Assembly (NCBI GenBank): GCA_947494095.1
Contig: CANLTI010000002.1
Coordinates: 62,001 to 126,000, forward strand
Direction: 5' to 3'
DNA from: an uncultured Pseudomonadales bacterium
GTDB lineage: Bacteria > Pseudomonadota > Gammaproteobacteria > Pseudomonadales > Cellvibrionaceae
DNA length: 64,000 nucleotides
Shown here: one piece after another, positions 19,189 through 27,482 of the stretch
Numbering within the stretch: position 1 is the first letter of the stretch
Layout: each line of letters begins with the position of its first letter
Position numbers and translations under genes: made by a program
Notes under the pieces: generated by a model
Told to the model about the DNA's origin: nothing
Seen by the model: only the letters and a program-made list of their open reading frames with translations
Database searches by the model: none

Positions 19189-20115
19189 TTATTGCTGACT
19201 ATATTTTAAGTGCGCTAATATACCATCGAGTTCATCGAGACTTTTATAATTAAAAACCAATTTACCCTTACCTTTAGCCCCGTGTTGCACCTTGACCGGT
19301 ACACCCACATGCTCAGACAAACCCTCTTCTAACTTTGCAATATCGCCATCGGCGGTTTGCATTTTAGGGGCTTCGCTCGCTTCTTGTTGGGTTTTGCGTA
19401 CTAAAGCTTCGGCTTGACGAACCGATAAACTGCGCGCAATAATTTGGCGGGCAATACTGCGTTGTAAATTAGTGGACAGGCTCAGTAAACAACGCGCATG
19501 ACCCATCTCTAAATCACCGTGCTCTAACAGCATACGCACTTCGTCTGTTAGATTTAACAAACGCAATAAGTTAGTGACGCCGGTGCGTGATTTACCCACC
19601 GCATCGGCCACCTCTTGGTGTGTTAACTCAAACTCATCCTGTAAGCGTTTAAGCGATATCGCCTCTTCGATGGGGTTTAGGTCTTCACGCTGAATATTTT
19701 CAATAAGCGACATGGCAATCGCCGCTTCATCGTTAACATCGCGAATAACCACCGGGATTGTATCAATAGCCGCCAATTGGGTCGCACGCCAGCGGCGCTC
19801 ACCCGCGATAATTTCATATTTATCGACACCAATAGGGCGCACCACAATAGGCTGCATAACCCCTTGTGCTTTTATAGAGTCAGCAAGCTCTTGGAGTGCT
19901 TCTGGGTGCATATCACGCCGCGGCTGGTATTTGCCTCGCTGCATAAACTCGACCGGTAAATGCACCAGTTTTCCGTCTTGCGGGCCAGGCTCGGCAACCG
20001 GCATATCAGCTGCGTTTAAAGGCTCTATCGTTTTACCAGCGATAGGCTTAGCAGCTTGTTTGGGGGCACTTCCTAGAAGGGCATCTAACCCTCGGCCCAA
20101 ACCTTTGCGTTTCAT
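19189..20115 (-). CDS. parB: Chromosome-partitioning protein ParB
   Basis: 308 residues. ParB is a CTP-dependent clamp that loads at parS and spreads around the origin. Visible parts are the N-terminal GRGLDALLGS, the ParB/Srx CTPase region with IVVRPIGVDKYEIIAGERRWRA (residues about 90-112), the helix-turn-helix LTHQEVADAVGKSRTGVTNLLRLLN and a C-terminal dimerisation segment. It follows parA by 78 bp. Two perfect parS sites lie in this window inside recF, about 20 kb away. Confidence 0.97.
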   Translation of the reverse strand: MKRKGLGRGLDALLGSAPKQAAKPIAGKTIEPLNAADMPVAEPGPQDGKLVHLPVEFMQRGKYQPRRDMHPEALQELADSIKAQGVMQPIVVRPIGVDKYEIIAGERRWRATQLAAIDTIPVVIRDVNDEAAIAMSLIENIQREDLNPIEEAISLKRLQDEFELTHQEVADAVGKSRTGVTNLLRLLNLTDEVRMLLEHGDLEMGHARCLLSLSTNLQRSIARQIIARSLSVRQAEALVRKTQQEASEAPKMQTADGDIAKLEEGLSEHVGVPVKVQHGAKGKGKLVFNYKSLDELDGILAHLKYSQQ

Positions 20116-20193
20116 GGCGTTAATCCGTTCAATTCTAAATGGGGTTGGTTCTTATTTTATGGCACAAATAGCTGCACTGTAGCGCTTAAAATT

Positions 20194-20994
20194 TTAAACG
20201 CTGACAGGTTGAGTCTTTTTGCGACGTTTAGGCTCACAGCGCTTTATCACTTCGCCAGCCAAAGCCAAATAGGCGAGGGCGCCTTTAGAGTTTTTATCGT
20301 AAGCTAAAATAGGCACCCCAAAACTCGGCGCCTCAGCTAAGCGAACATTGCGCGGGATACACGTATGATACAGCTGCTCACCAAAATGCGTCTTTAACTG
20401 AGCAGAAACCTCACCGGTTAAGCTCATCCGCGGGTCGTACATGGTGCGTAAGATGCCTTCTATTTTTAACTCAGGATTCAAGGCTGCTTTGACCGTCTCG
20501 ATGGTTTCGCTTAACGATGACAAGCCTTCAAGTGCATAGTATTCGCACTGCATAGGGATAATAACGCCACCACAGGCTGTTAGCGCGTTAATAGTTAACA
20601 TATTGAGCGATGGAGGGCAATCGATGAGAATATAGTCAAAATTATCGGCAACACTCTCAATGGCGCTTTTTAAGCGCTGCTCACGGCTTTGCACCTCTAA
20701 TAACTGGACTTCAGCAGCCGTTAAGTCACTATTGGCCGCCAATACCGAGTACTGACCTTGCTCAGAAAAGACCATTGCCTCGGCCATGGATACATCGCCC
20801 ATTAATACGTCATAAACCGTATAGGGCTGCACGTGCTTATCGATACCCGAGCCCATGGTGGCATTACCTTGCGGGTCGATATCAATCATTAATACCCGGC
20901 GCTTGGTTGCAGCCAAAGAGGCGGCCAAATTCACAGAGGAGGTTGTTTTACCTACGCCGCCTTTTTGGTTGGTAACGGCAAAAACTTTGGCCAC
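20194..20994 (-). CDS. parA: Chromosome-partitioning ATPase ParA
   Basis: About 267 residues, a deviant-Walker-A ATPase that moves ParB-parS complexes. Motifs: NQKGGVGKTTSSVNLAASLA (Walker A), RVLMIDIDPQGNAT (Walker A') and YILIDCPPSLNML (Walker B). The frame opens with TTG at 21015 and has ATG at 21000, but I choose GTG 20994: GAGAG lies 6 bp before it, and the product then begins MAKVFAVTNQKGG as in orthologues. It lies 47 bp after rsmG. Confidence 0.96.
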   Translation of the reverse strand: MAKVFAVTNQKGGVGKTTSSVNLAASLAATKRRVLMIDIDPQGNATMGSGIDKHVQPYTVYDVLMGDVSMAEAMVFSEQGQYSVLAANSDLTAAEVQLLEVQSREQRLKSAIESVADNFDYILIDCPPSLNMLTINALTACGGVIIPMQCEYYALEGLSSLSETIETVKAALNPELKIEGILRTMYDPRMSLTGEVSAQLKTHFGEQLYHTCIPRNVRLAEAPSFGVPILAYDKNSKGALAYLALAGEVIKRCEPKRRKKTQPVSV

Positions 20995-21041
20995 GGTCAT
21001 CTCTCTTTTTATCAATGCACAGCATATCTATGCAAAAGGTA

Positions 21042-21701
21042 TTAGCGCTCGCTATTTAGCGGTTGCAACTGTATTAGGCATCGCTCGGCATCTAGGCCAG
21101 GCACAACTAAAGGTGTGAAGTTGGCGACAATATAGTGTTTTTGAATTTCGCTCAACTCATCAACGGGCTTTTGGCCCTTCATTGCCCAAAAGGCGCCATC
21201 TTCTGTCAATAAATGACCACTACAGCTAACAAAGTCTTGCACACTCGCAAAGGCACGGCTGATGATGACATCAAATTTTACTGGGGGCTCAAAGGCCTCG
21301 ACACGCACATTTTGCACCTCGACATTTTTTAAGCCCAGCTCGTTGATCACCTGAAACAAAAAGCGAATTTTTTTGCCGGCACTGTCAAGCAAAGTAAAAC
21401 GCGTTTGCGGAAATAAGATGGCCAACGGAATACCCGGCAGTCCACCACCGGTGCCCACATCTAAAACATGGCTCCCTTTAAAATGCGGTGCCACCACTAG
21501 GCTATCGAGTAAGTGCAAAGTGACCATTGCCTTAGGGTCACGAATCGCCGAGAGGTTATAGGCTTTATTCCACCTTACAAACATCGCTAAATAGCGCATG
21601 AGTAAATCTTGCTGCGCTTCGCTAACATCAAGGCCTAGTTTTTTTAGGCCCTTTAATAGTAGTGAATGCTCACTTTCAAATTGTTGCTTCCAATCACTCA
21701 T
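21042..21701 (-). CDS. rsmG: 16S rRNA (guanine527-N7)-methyltransferase RsmG
   Basis: 219-residue SAM-dependent methyltransferase (old name GidB) that makes m7G527 in 16S rRNA. The Rossmann SAM-binding motif HVLDVGTGGGLPGIPLAILFP is intact, along with RWNKAYNLSAIRDP upstream and ISRAFASVQDF downstream. It starts 18 bp after the mnmG stop, the standard mnmG-rsmG arrangement. Confidence 0.97.
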   Translation of the reverse strand: MSDWKQQFESEHSLLLKGLKKLGLDVSEAQQDLLMRYLAMFVRWNKAYNLSAIRDPKAMVTLHLLDSLVVAPHFKGSHVLDVGTGGGLPGIPLAILFPQTRFTLLDSAGKKIRFLFQVINELGLKNVEVQNVRVEAFEPPVKFDVIISRAFASVQDFVSCSGHLLTEDGAFWAMKGQKPVDELSEIQKHYIVANFTPLVVPGLDAERCLIQLQPLNSER

Positions 21702-21719
21702 TATCGTTTTATCACTTAA

Positions 21720-23669
21720 TTAACTGGCTTTTACTGGAGTTGTTGGCGCTGAGGCCTCGGCTTGTTTGTGCTTGCGGAGCAAGCCGCGTTTTTTGAGCGT
21801 AACCAGTATTAACGAAATAGCTGCCGGTGTAACACCCTGAATACGCGATGCTCGCGCGATGGTTTCGGGCTTAGCGGCGATCAACTTTTGCTTCACCTCG
21901 TTACTTAAGCCTTCAATATTAGCGTATTCGAAGTCGGCAGGAATGAGCATTTCTGAGCTGGCACGCAAGCGCGCGACCTCTTCTTGTTGACGGTCAATAT
22001 AGCCGGCGTACTTGGCTAAAATTTCGACTTGCTCGGCCACTTGTGCATGCAAAGCAAAAGGCGGTTTCGCGGCATCAACGGGCTCACCTTTTAAAGTCGC
22101 CATATCGGCGTACGTAAGCTCGGGCCGCTTGAGTAGATCGAGCAAGCTGTATTCGCGGTTAAGCGCCGTCGCTATTTTAGGCTCTAACGTTTTAGCTTCT
22201 GGAGTACCTGCTTGAATAAAGGTGGTTTTTAAGCGCTGATGCTCTTGCGCTATGCCCTCGCGTTTTTGGCAGAAGGCTTCCCAGCGCGCATCATCAACTA
22301 AACCTAATTCACGGCCCTTTTCGGTAAGGCGCAAATCAGCGTTATCTTCGCGTAATAATAGGCGGTATTCTGCGCGGCTGGTAAACATGCGGTAGGGCTC
22401 TTTGGTCCCCATGGTAATCAAGTCATCGGCTAGTACGCCAATATACGCTTGATCACGCTCGGGGCACCAGCTCGCAAGCTCTTTGACGCGTAGTGCAGCG
22501 TTAGTACCGGCTAACAAACCTTGAGCACCAGCCTCTTCATAGCCTGTGGTGCCATTAATTTGCCCAGCAAAAAATAACCCGTTAATGGCTTGGGTTTCAA
22601 AGCTATATTTTAGGTCTTGCGGGTTAAAGTAATCATACTCAATGGCATAACCCGGTCGCATAATATGGGCATTTTCAAAGCCTTTAATCGAGCGCACTAA
22701 CTCGAGCTGCACATCAAACGGAAGGCTGGTTGAGATACCATTAGGGTAGAGCTCGTGTGTATTTAGGCCCTCAGGCTCAATAAAAATTTGGTGGCTATCT
22801 TTATCGGCAAAGCGGTGTACTTTATCTTCAATAGATGGGCAATAACGCGGGCCAACCCCTTCAATTACGCCGGTATACATGGGTGAACGATCGAGCCCGC
22901 CCATAATAATATCGTGGGTTTTTTGGTTGGTATGGGTAATCCAGCAGCACACTTGCTCAGGATGATCCTCTAACTTACCCATATAGCTCATCACAGGCAG
23001 CGGAGTATCGCCCCATTGAGGCTCTAAACCCGAAAAATCGACACTTTTAGCATCAATACGCGGAGGCGTACCGGTTTTAAGGCGCTCGACATTTAAGTCG
23101 AGTTCGCGCAAGCGGTCAGCTAAGGCAATACTCGGCGGGTCACCCGCGCGGCCACCTGAGTGGTTTTCGAGGCCTATATGGATTTTGCCACCCAAAAAGG
23201 TCCCGGCGGTTAGCACCACAGAAGGCGCCATAAACTTAACGCCCATCTGGGTTACCACACCTTCAACGGTATCACCCTTAACGATAAGGTCATCAGCCGA
23301 TTGCTGAAAAATATCTAAATTGGGCTGGTTTTCTAAAATAGTGCGAATTGCAGCTTTGTACAATACGCGATCAGCTTGCGCACGCGTTGCGCGTACAGCA
23401 GGCCCTTTGCGGCTATTAAGCACACGAAATTGAATCCCGCCCTTATCAGTTGCCAAAGCCATAGCGCCGCCAAGGGCGTCGATCTCTTTGACTAAGTGAC
23501 TTTTACCAATACCGCCAATAGCAGGGTTGCAGCTCATCTGCCCTAAGGTTTCAATATTGTGGGTCAGTAATAAAGTTTTGCAGCCCATTCTAGCTGCCGC
23601 TAAGCACGCCTCGGTACCGGCATGGCCGCCACCAATCACTATCACATCGTATTTTTTAGGGTAAAGCAT
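21720..23669 (-). CDS. mnmG: tRNA uridine 5-carboxymethylaminomethyl modification enzyme MnmG
   Basis: 649-residue FAD enzyme (GidA) that with MnmE forms the cmnm5/nm5 group on wobble U34. The FAD site [21 protein letters not shown] is at the N-terminus, followed by [24 protein letters not shown] sequence and [18 protein letters not shown]; the C-terminal helical domain contains [12 protein letters not shown] and AIS-LLVTLKK-like sequence. Length is normal. It heads the operon to parB. Its partner gene mnmE, usually adjacent, is here about 8 kb away beyond three inserted lipoprotein genes. Confidence 0.98.
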   Translation of the reverse strand: MLYPKKYDVIVIGGGHAGTEACLAAARMGCKTLLLTHNIETLGQMSCNPAIGGIGKSHLVKEIDALGGAMALATDKGGIQFRVLNSRKGPAVRATRAQADRVLYKAAIRTILENQPNLDIFQQSADDLIVKGDTVEGVVTQMGVKFMAPSVVLTAGTFLGGKIHIGLENHSGGRAGDPPSIALADRLRELDLNVERLKTGTPPRIDAKSVDFSGLEPQWGDTPLPVMSYMGKLEDHPEQVCCWITHTNQKTHDIIMGGLDRSPMYTGVIEGVGPRYCPSIEDKVHRFADKDSHQIFIEPEGLNTHELYPNGISTSLPFDVQLELVRSIKGFENAHIMRPGYAIEYDYFNPQDLKYSFETQAINGLFFAGQINGTTGYEEAGAQGLLAGTNAALRVKELASWCPERDQAYIGVLADDLITMGTKEPYRMFTSRAEYRLLLREDNADLRLTEKGRELGLVDDARWEAFCQKREGIAQEHQRLKTTFIQAGTPEAKTLEPKIATALNREYSLLDLLKRPELTYADMATLKGEPVDAAKPPFALHAQVAEQVEILAKYAGYIDRQQEEVARLRASSEMLIPADFEYANIEGLSNEVKQKLIAAKPETIARASRIQGVTPAAISLILVTLKKRGLLRKHKQAEASAPTTPVKAS

Positions 23670-23760
23670 GGCAAACAGCCCATCAAAGAAAATGGCCGTG
23701 ATTATAAACTAAAAGCGGGGTGTTTAAAATTTGTACGTGTTAGGTTTGTAGCATTAAAGT

Positions 23761-23787
23761 AACAAAGCCGCTGGCGAGCGGCTTTGT
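23761..23787 (-). terminator. Terminator after first propeller lipoprotein
   Basis: A 12-bp inverted repeat (AACAAAGCCGCT and AGCGGCTTTGTT) lies just past the stop of the lipoprotein gene ending at 23812 and before mnmG. The minus-strand T run is weak (GTTACTTT), so termination efficiency is uncertain. Confidence 0.6.
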
Positions 23788-23811
23788 TGGGCTAAGACTG
23801 GAGGTTATGAG

Positions 23812-25242
23812 CTATTTAACGACAGTAATGCGATTACCGGTAGCCAAATCCACCATGATTAAACCATTAGTATCAGCCGCTAAATACAAGTACTCTAACT
23901 TGGGGTGTAAGGCCATAGCCGTAACATTGTTACCAATGGGGTTACCTGCACCTTTACTTAAAATACTACTGCTCGATGTGACTAATTCTTTAGTGTAATC
24001 AGCCATATTCATCTTCCAAATTTTATTCGCATCGGCAATAAATACATGAGTGCCTTCACGATTGTACGCTAGGGCTGTAGGTTTGATCTGCTCAAGTAAT
24101 GTTTTAAAGGTTGCCGTGACTCTTGGTGTGCCTCCGGTACTCGCTGAAGTCACCTCTATTAATGCCGATTCACCCTGTTTTGCATCATTGGCAAATTCAC
24201 GAGACACAAGCACTTTAGAGTTATCAGCATCCAAATAACCCGCTAATGCTAAAATGTTTAAATCTGGCGATAACGAGCTTTCATCATTGACACCTCGTAC
24301 ATTAGGAGACTCAACAAAAACATTATCACCATCAAGAAACCACCGCTGAATGGTTTCTTGACTTAAGAAGTCAATAGAGAGAATAGAAGGGATTGGGCTA
24401 TTTGCATTATAACCAGACATCGGCATCACAGAATCAATATCTAAAAATAAACCTCTGGTAGATTTAATTAAACCTTCACTATCTGGATATTTTTGCGTTT
24501 CAGTAGGAGCAATCTTGACCAAGCTTACGGTATATTCGTCCTCGCTTTCTTGTTGATTGTAACTGTATTTATCTTCCGATAAGTACAGTGTATCGGCCGC
24601 ACTATCAATAGCAATTGGCCAATAGATAAACGCCCCCAAATTACTCGTTGGCTCACCACTATAAATAATTTCTGCATTCGATGAGGTAAAGTCTAATTCA
24701 TAAATCTCAGCATCATATGGATTAGAAAAGAATATCGTTGAGTCGTCTAAATCTATGGCGAGACCTTTAATGGAGTAAATCTGCTGGCTACTCGCCTGAA
24801 TAAAAGAGCCATTATTCAATGAGAGTGCTGGCGCATTGACCCACTCACCGGTCTCAGCAAGCTCTGCCTGCACGTCAAAATTTTGCTTTCCCGCCTTAGT
24901 AATCATTAGGTCGCTGGTGGAGTACCAATATTGTCCCCTTTTTTCAAACTCTACATTACCTATTTTTAACTGGCTAACTGTAGATTGCTGATCACTCGGC
25001 GCTATGATTTGCACCACTAAGGGGACCTGCTCAACGCCACCTAAATGTGACTGCTGAGTAGGGTATATAAATTTAACTGAGCCAATCGACAGTTGAGGTG
25101 CTTGACTACTACTTTGGCTAGCAGAGCTACTTGAACCTGGCTGACCACCTTTAGATTGATCAGCGTCGCTATTGCCGCAACCGGCTAAACACAAGATGCT
25201 ACCTACCAATAAAAAGGGCGGCAAACTAGTCGCAAATTTCAT
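23812..25242 (-). CDS. Poly-serine beta-propeller lipoprotein, paralogue 1
   Basis: About 476 residues from ATG 25242 (MKFATSLPPFLLVGSILCLAGC, lipobox LAGC; the frame is open to 25284). A short serine-rich linker (SSSSASQSSS) precedes a domain starting VKFIYPTQQSHLGGVEQVPL, then repeats such as LAIDLDDSTIFFSNPYDAEIYELDF and YLYLAADTNGLIMVDLATGNRI, which read like blades of a YncE/NHL-type propeller. It is clearly paralogous to the next two genes on this strand (shared HLGG, FSNPYDAE, YLYLAA..G.IMVDL.TGNR). No catalytic motif seen. Role unknown; a surface-exposed binding lipoprotein is inferred. Confidence 0.82.
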   Translation of the reverse strand: MKFATSLPPFLLVGSILCLAGCGNSDADQSKGGQPGSSSSASQSSSQAPQLSIGSVKFIYPTQQSHLGGVEQVPLVVQIIAPSDQQSTVSQLKIGNVEFEKRGQYWYSTSDLMITKAGKQNFDVQAELAETGEWVNAPALSLNNGSFIQASSQQIYSIKGLAIDLDDSTIFFSNPYDAEIYELDFTSSNAEIIYSGEPTSNLGAFIYWPIAIDSAADTLYLSEDKYSYNQQESEDEYTVSLVKIAPTETQKYPDSEGLIKSTRGLFLDIDSVMPMSGYNANSPIPSILSIDFLSQETIQRWFLDGDNVFVESPNVRGVNDESSLSPDLNILALAGYLDADNSKVLVSREFANDAKQGESALIEVTSASTGGTPRVTATFKTLLEQIKPTALAYNREGTHVFIADANKIWKMNMADYTKELVTSSSSILSKGAGNPIGNNVTAMALHPKLEYLYLAADTNGLIMVDLATGNRITVVK

Positions 25243-25267
25243 TAAAAACCTCAACATAAAAATTAAA

Positions 25268-25362
25268 GTAACTACTCTATTCAAAGGTACCGCTATAAGG
25301 GCGCTAATGAATCATTTGCTGGGCCGCTCAAGTGAGGTTTATCAGCCTAACCAAATAGTTAC
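25268..25362. mobile_element. MITE copy A (95 bp)
   Basis: Ends GTAACTA..TTCA and AATAGTTAC, with the shared internal block GCGCTAATGAATCATTTGCT followed by GGGCCGCTCAAG. It is the shortest copy, with an internal deletion. Flanks AAATTAAA and ATGTTAAA match at 6 of 8 bases, a decayed target duplication. It lies between two propeller lipoprotein genes, just upstream of paralogue 1. Confidence 0.82.
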
Positions 25363-25417
25363 ATGTTAAATTATTACGCAAGCCAATAAACATAAAGGCT
25401 TGCGCACTGATAACCGC

Positions 25418-26989
25418 TTACTTCGCTAAAGTTGCTCGATTCCCTGTTTCTAAATCGACCATAATGACACCGTTATTACCTGCCGCTAAATATAAATAAT
25501 TAAGCGTAGGGTGCAATACCATGGCAGTAACTTTAGAACCGATGCGAGGGCCGCTACCTTTCACAACATCAGGGCCATTACTTGAGGTAATCAGCTGCTG
25601 AGTAAAGTCATTCATATCCATTAACCAAATGCGATCATTATCTGCAATATATACCTGAGTACCCTCTTTACTGTAGAGCAAAGCCGTTGGTTTTATCATG
25701 CCCTGCAACATTGTTAATTGAGCTGCTGTACTACGTACTCGCCCATTACTTAAAGTGGTAGAGGTTATCTCTACCAAAGAGGGGGTTCCTCTTACGGCAC
25801 TTGTTTCGTATTCTCGCGCAAATAAGAACCTGCTCTTATCGCCATCGATTATCCCGGTAAAAGCCGTTAGCGATAAACTAGAGGGCAGTGTGCTATTACT
25901 ATTTACAGCCGAATAACTGGGAGGAACTTCCAAGAAGAAATCACCACTATCTTCAACCCAACGCTGAAAGGTATCTTGGCCGTGGAAATCTAGTGTATAA
26001 AGAGAAGGTTGAGGTGAAGTGCCACTACGCGACAACAGCGCATCGCCCGACAAGTCAAGTACCATACCTTTTGTTGACTTTAAAAACCCACCAGTCTCAG
26101 GGAATTTTTTTACTTCACCCTCACGAATGGATACCAAGTCAATAGAGTAAGTATTACTGCCTACATCCCCAAAAGAGTAGGAGTCGGCCAATAAATAAAC
26201 TGTATTCGTTTGACTATCGACCGATATGGGCCAATACAACTCTTCACTAATTTGAGTTGACCGATCACCTTGGTATATAACATCACTTACACCAGTTGCA
26301 TTATTGTATTGATAAACCTCAGCATCAAAGGGGTTAGAGAAGTAAAGAATTTCGTCATCATTATCGAATGCTATACCCTTAGCGGCATAAATAGGGTTAG
26401 CCCCTGCTTGAGTGGCTAAACCTTGGCCTTGGTTATTGAAGACCAAATCAGTGCTGACAAGCCATTCGTTGTTAACTTCAACCAAAACAGGATACGTGTT
26501 GGTACCGTTGGTGTTATCTAACGCCAAACGATCCAGTACCCAGTGGTCACCGTTGGCAACCAACAATTGATCAGCCACTTTTACGTTAGTGACACTGCCC
26601 ATAGCCTCGGGTGTATCAGCTGCGACAACAAGCTTGGTACTATTTACACCGCCTAGATGAGCATATTGACCAGGGTAAATCACACTCAATAAACTGGCCT
26701 CACCTATAGAGCTTGATGAGCTCGACATAGAGGAGGGTACAGAAGAAGTACTAGAGAAAGAAACACTAGAGTCACTACTACTCGAAGCGACACTGGGTGA
26801 AGAGCTGCTAATGCTTGACGCTACTGATACCGATGATGCCACAGAGCTTATCTGTGCTGAAGAGCTAGTAACAGACGTAGAGCCGCCCACTGTTCCGGAA
26901 TCTGAATCACCATCACTACCACACGCAGCTATCAATAAGGCGCCTACAATAGCAGCACTCAGCCTTAGACTCTGTTTTATGTACATCAT
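25418..26989 (-). CDS. Poly-serine beta-propeller lipoprotein, paralogue 2
   Basis: 523 residues. A lipobox signal (IVGALLIAAC) is followed by about 75 residues of serine-rich linker (residues 30-95), then LLSVIYPGQYAHLGGVNSTKL and the same propeller domain as its neighbours, with FSNPFDAEVYQYN, IYIADNDRIWLMDM and YLYLAAGNNGVIMVDLETGNR. The poly-serine linker is the style of Cellvibrionaceae secreted enzymes. No haem motif is present, unlike paralogue 3. It is bracketed by MITE copies A and B. Role unknown; likely outer-membrane anchored. Confidence 0.84.
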   Translation of the reverse strand: MMYIKQSLRLSAAIVGALLIAACGSDGDSDSGTVGGSTSVTSSSAQISSVASSVSVASSISSSSPSVASSSSDSSVSFSSTSSVPSSMSSSSSSIGEASLLSVIYPGQYAHLGGVNSTKLVVAADTPEAMGSVTNVKVADQLLVANGDHWVLDRLALDNTNGTNTYPVLVEVNNEWLVSTDLVFNNQGQGLATQAGANPIYAAKGIAFDNDDEILYFSNPFDAEVYQYNNATGVSDVIYQGDRSTQISEELYWPISVDSQTNTVYLLADSYSFGDVGSNTYSIDLVSIREGEVKKFPETGGFLKSTKGMVLDLSGDALLSRSGTSPQPSLYTLDFHGQDTFQRWVEDSGDFFLEVPPSYSAVNSNSTLPSSLSLTAFTGIIDGDKSRFLFAREYETSAVRGTPSLVEITSTTLSNGRVRSTAAQLTMLQGMIKPTALLYSKEGTQVYIADNDRIWLMDMNDFTQQLITSSNGPDVVKGSGPRIGSKVTAMVLHPTLNYLYLAAGNNGVIMVDLETGNRATLAK

Positions 26990-27021
26990 AAATACTCTCC
27001 TTTACCAACCATCTTTAGAAT

Positions 27022-27243
27022 GTAACTATTCAGAGGTACCGAAATGGGGCGCTAATGAATCATTGACTGGGCCGCTCAAACCACCTGCGACTTTATGCTC
27101 CTGCAAAGTCTAATCTTGCATATCCTTATGCCGGTGCACTGTCTACCCCTTGCTTTCCCTGCAAGGCTCGGCGCTTAAATGCCCAAAAAATAATCCACCA
27201 GCACCCTATCAGGTGAGGTTTGTCAGCTGAGCTGAATAGTTAC
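27022..27243. mobile_element. MITE copy B (222 bp, perfect 8-bp target duplication)
   Basis: Starts GTAACTATTCAG and ends CTGAATAGTTAC. Flanked on both sides by TTTAGAAT (27014-27021 and 27244-27251), a perfect 8-bp target-site duplication. It is one of the two longest copies and, reversed, aligns along its length with copy C at 31624-31856. Confidence 0.93.
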
Positions 27244-27403
27244 TTTAGAATAAGTAATAGCTTACAGATACCTGCATTACTTTAAATGCTATTACCGCAT
27301 ACAGTAACACTTTGATTCAACAAGTTATGCGTATAAGGTCAAAAATTAACCACTTTTTTCATTAAAATATCTAAAATCACGGCGATATACTTTTTAGTGC
27401 CAT

Positions 27404-27433
27404 AAAAAAACCCCCTTTACGTGGTAAAGGGGG
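27404..27433 (-). terminator. Terminator after third propeller lipoprotein
   Basis: CCCCCTTTAC (27411-27420), loop GTG, GTAAAGGGGG (27424-27433); on the minus strand it is followed by a run of seven T (A run at 27404-27410). It ends the 27483-30458 gene. Confidence 0.9.
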
Positions 27434-27482
27434 TTTTAAAGTAACCCAGATTGAATACTAGGTTATCTAATACTTAATCATA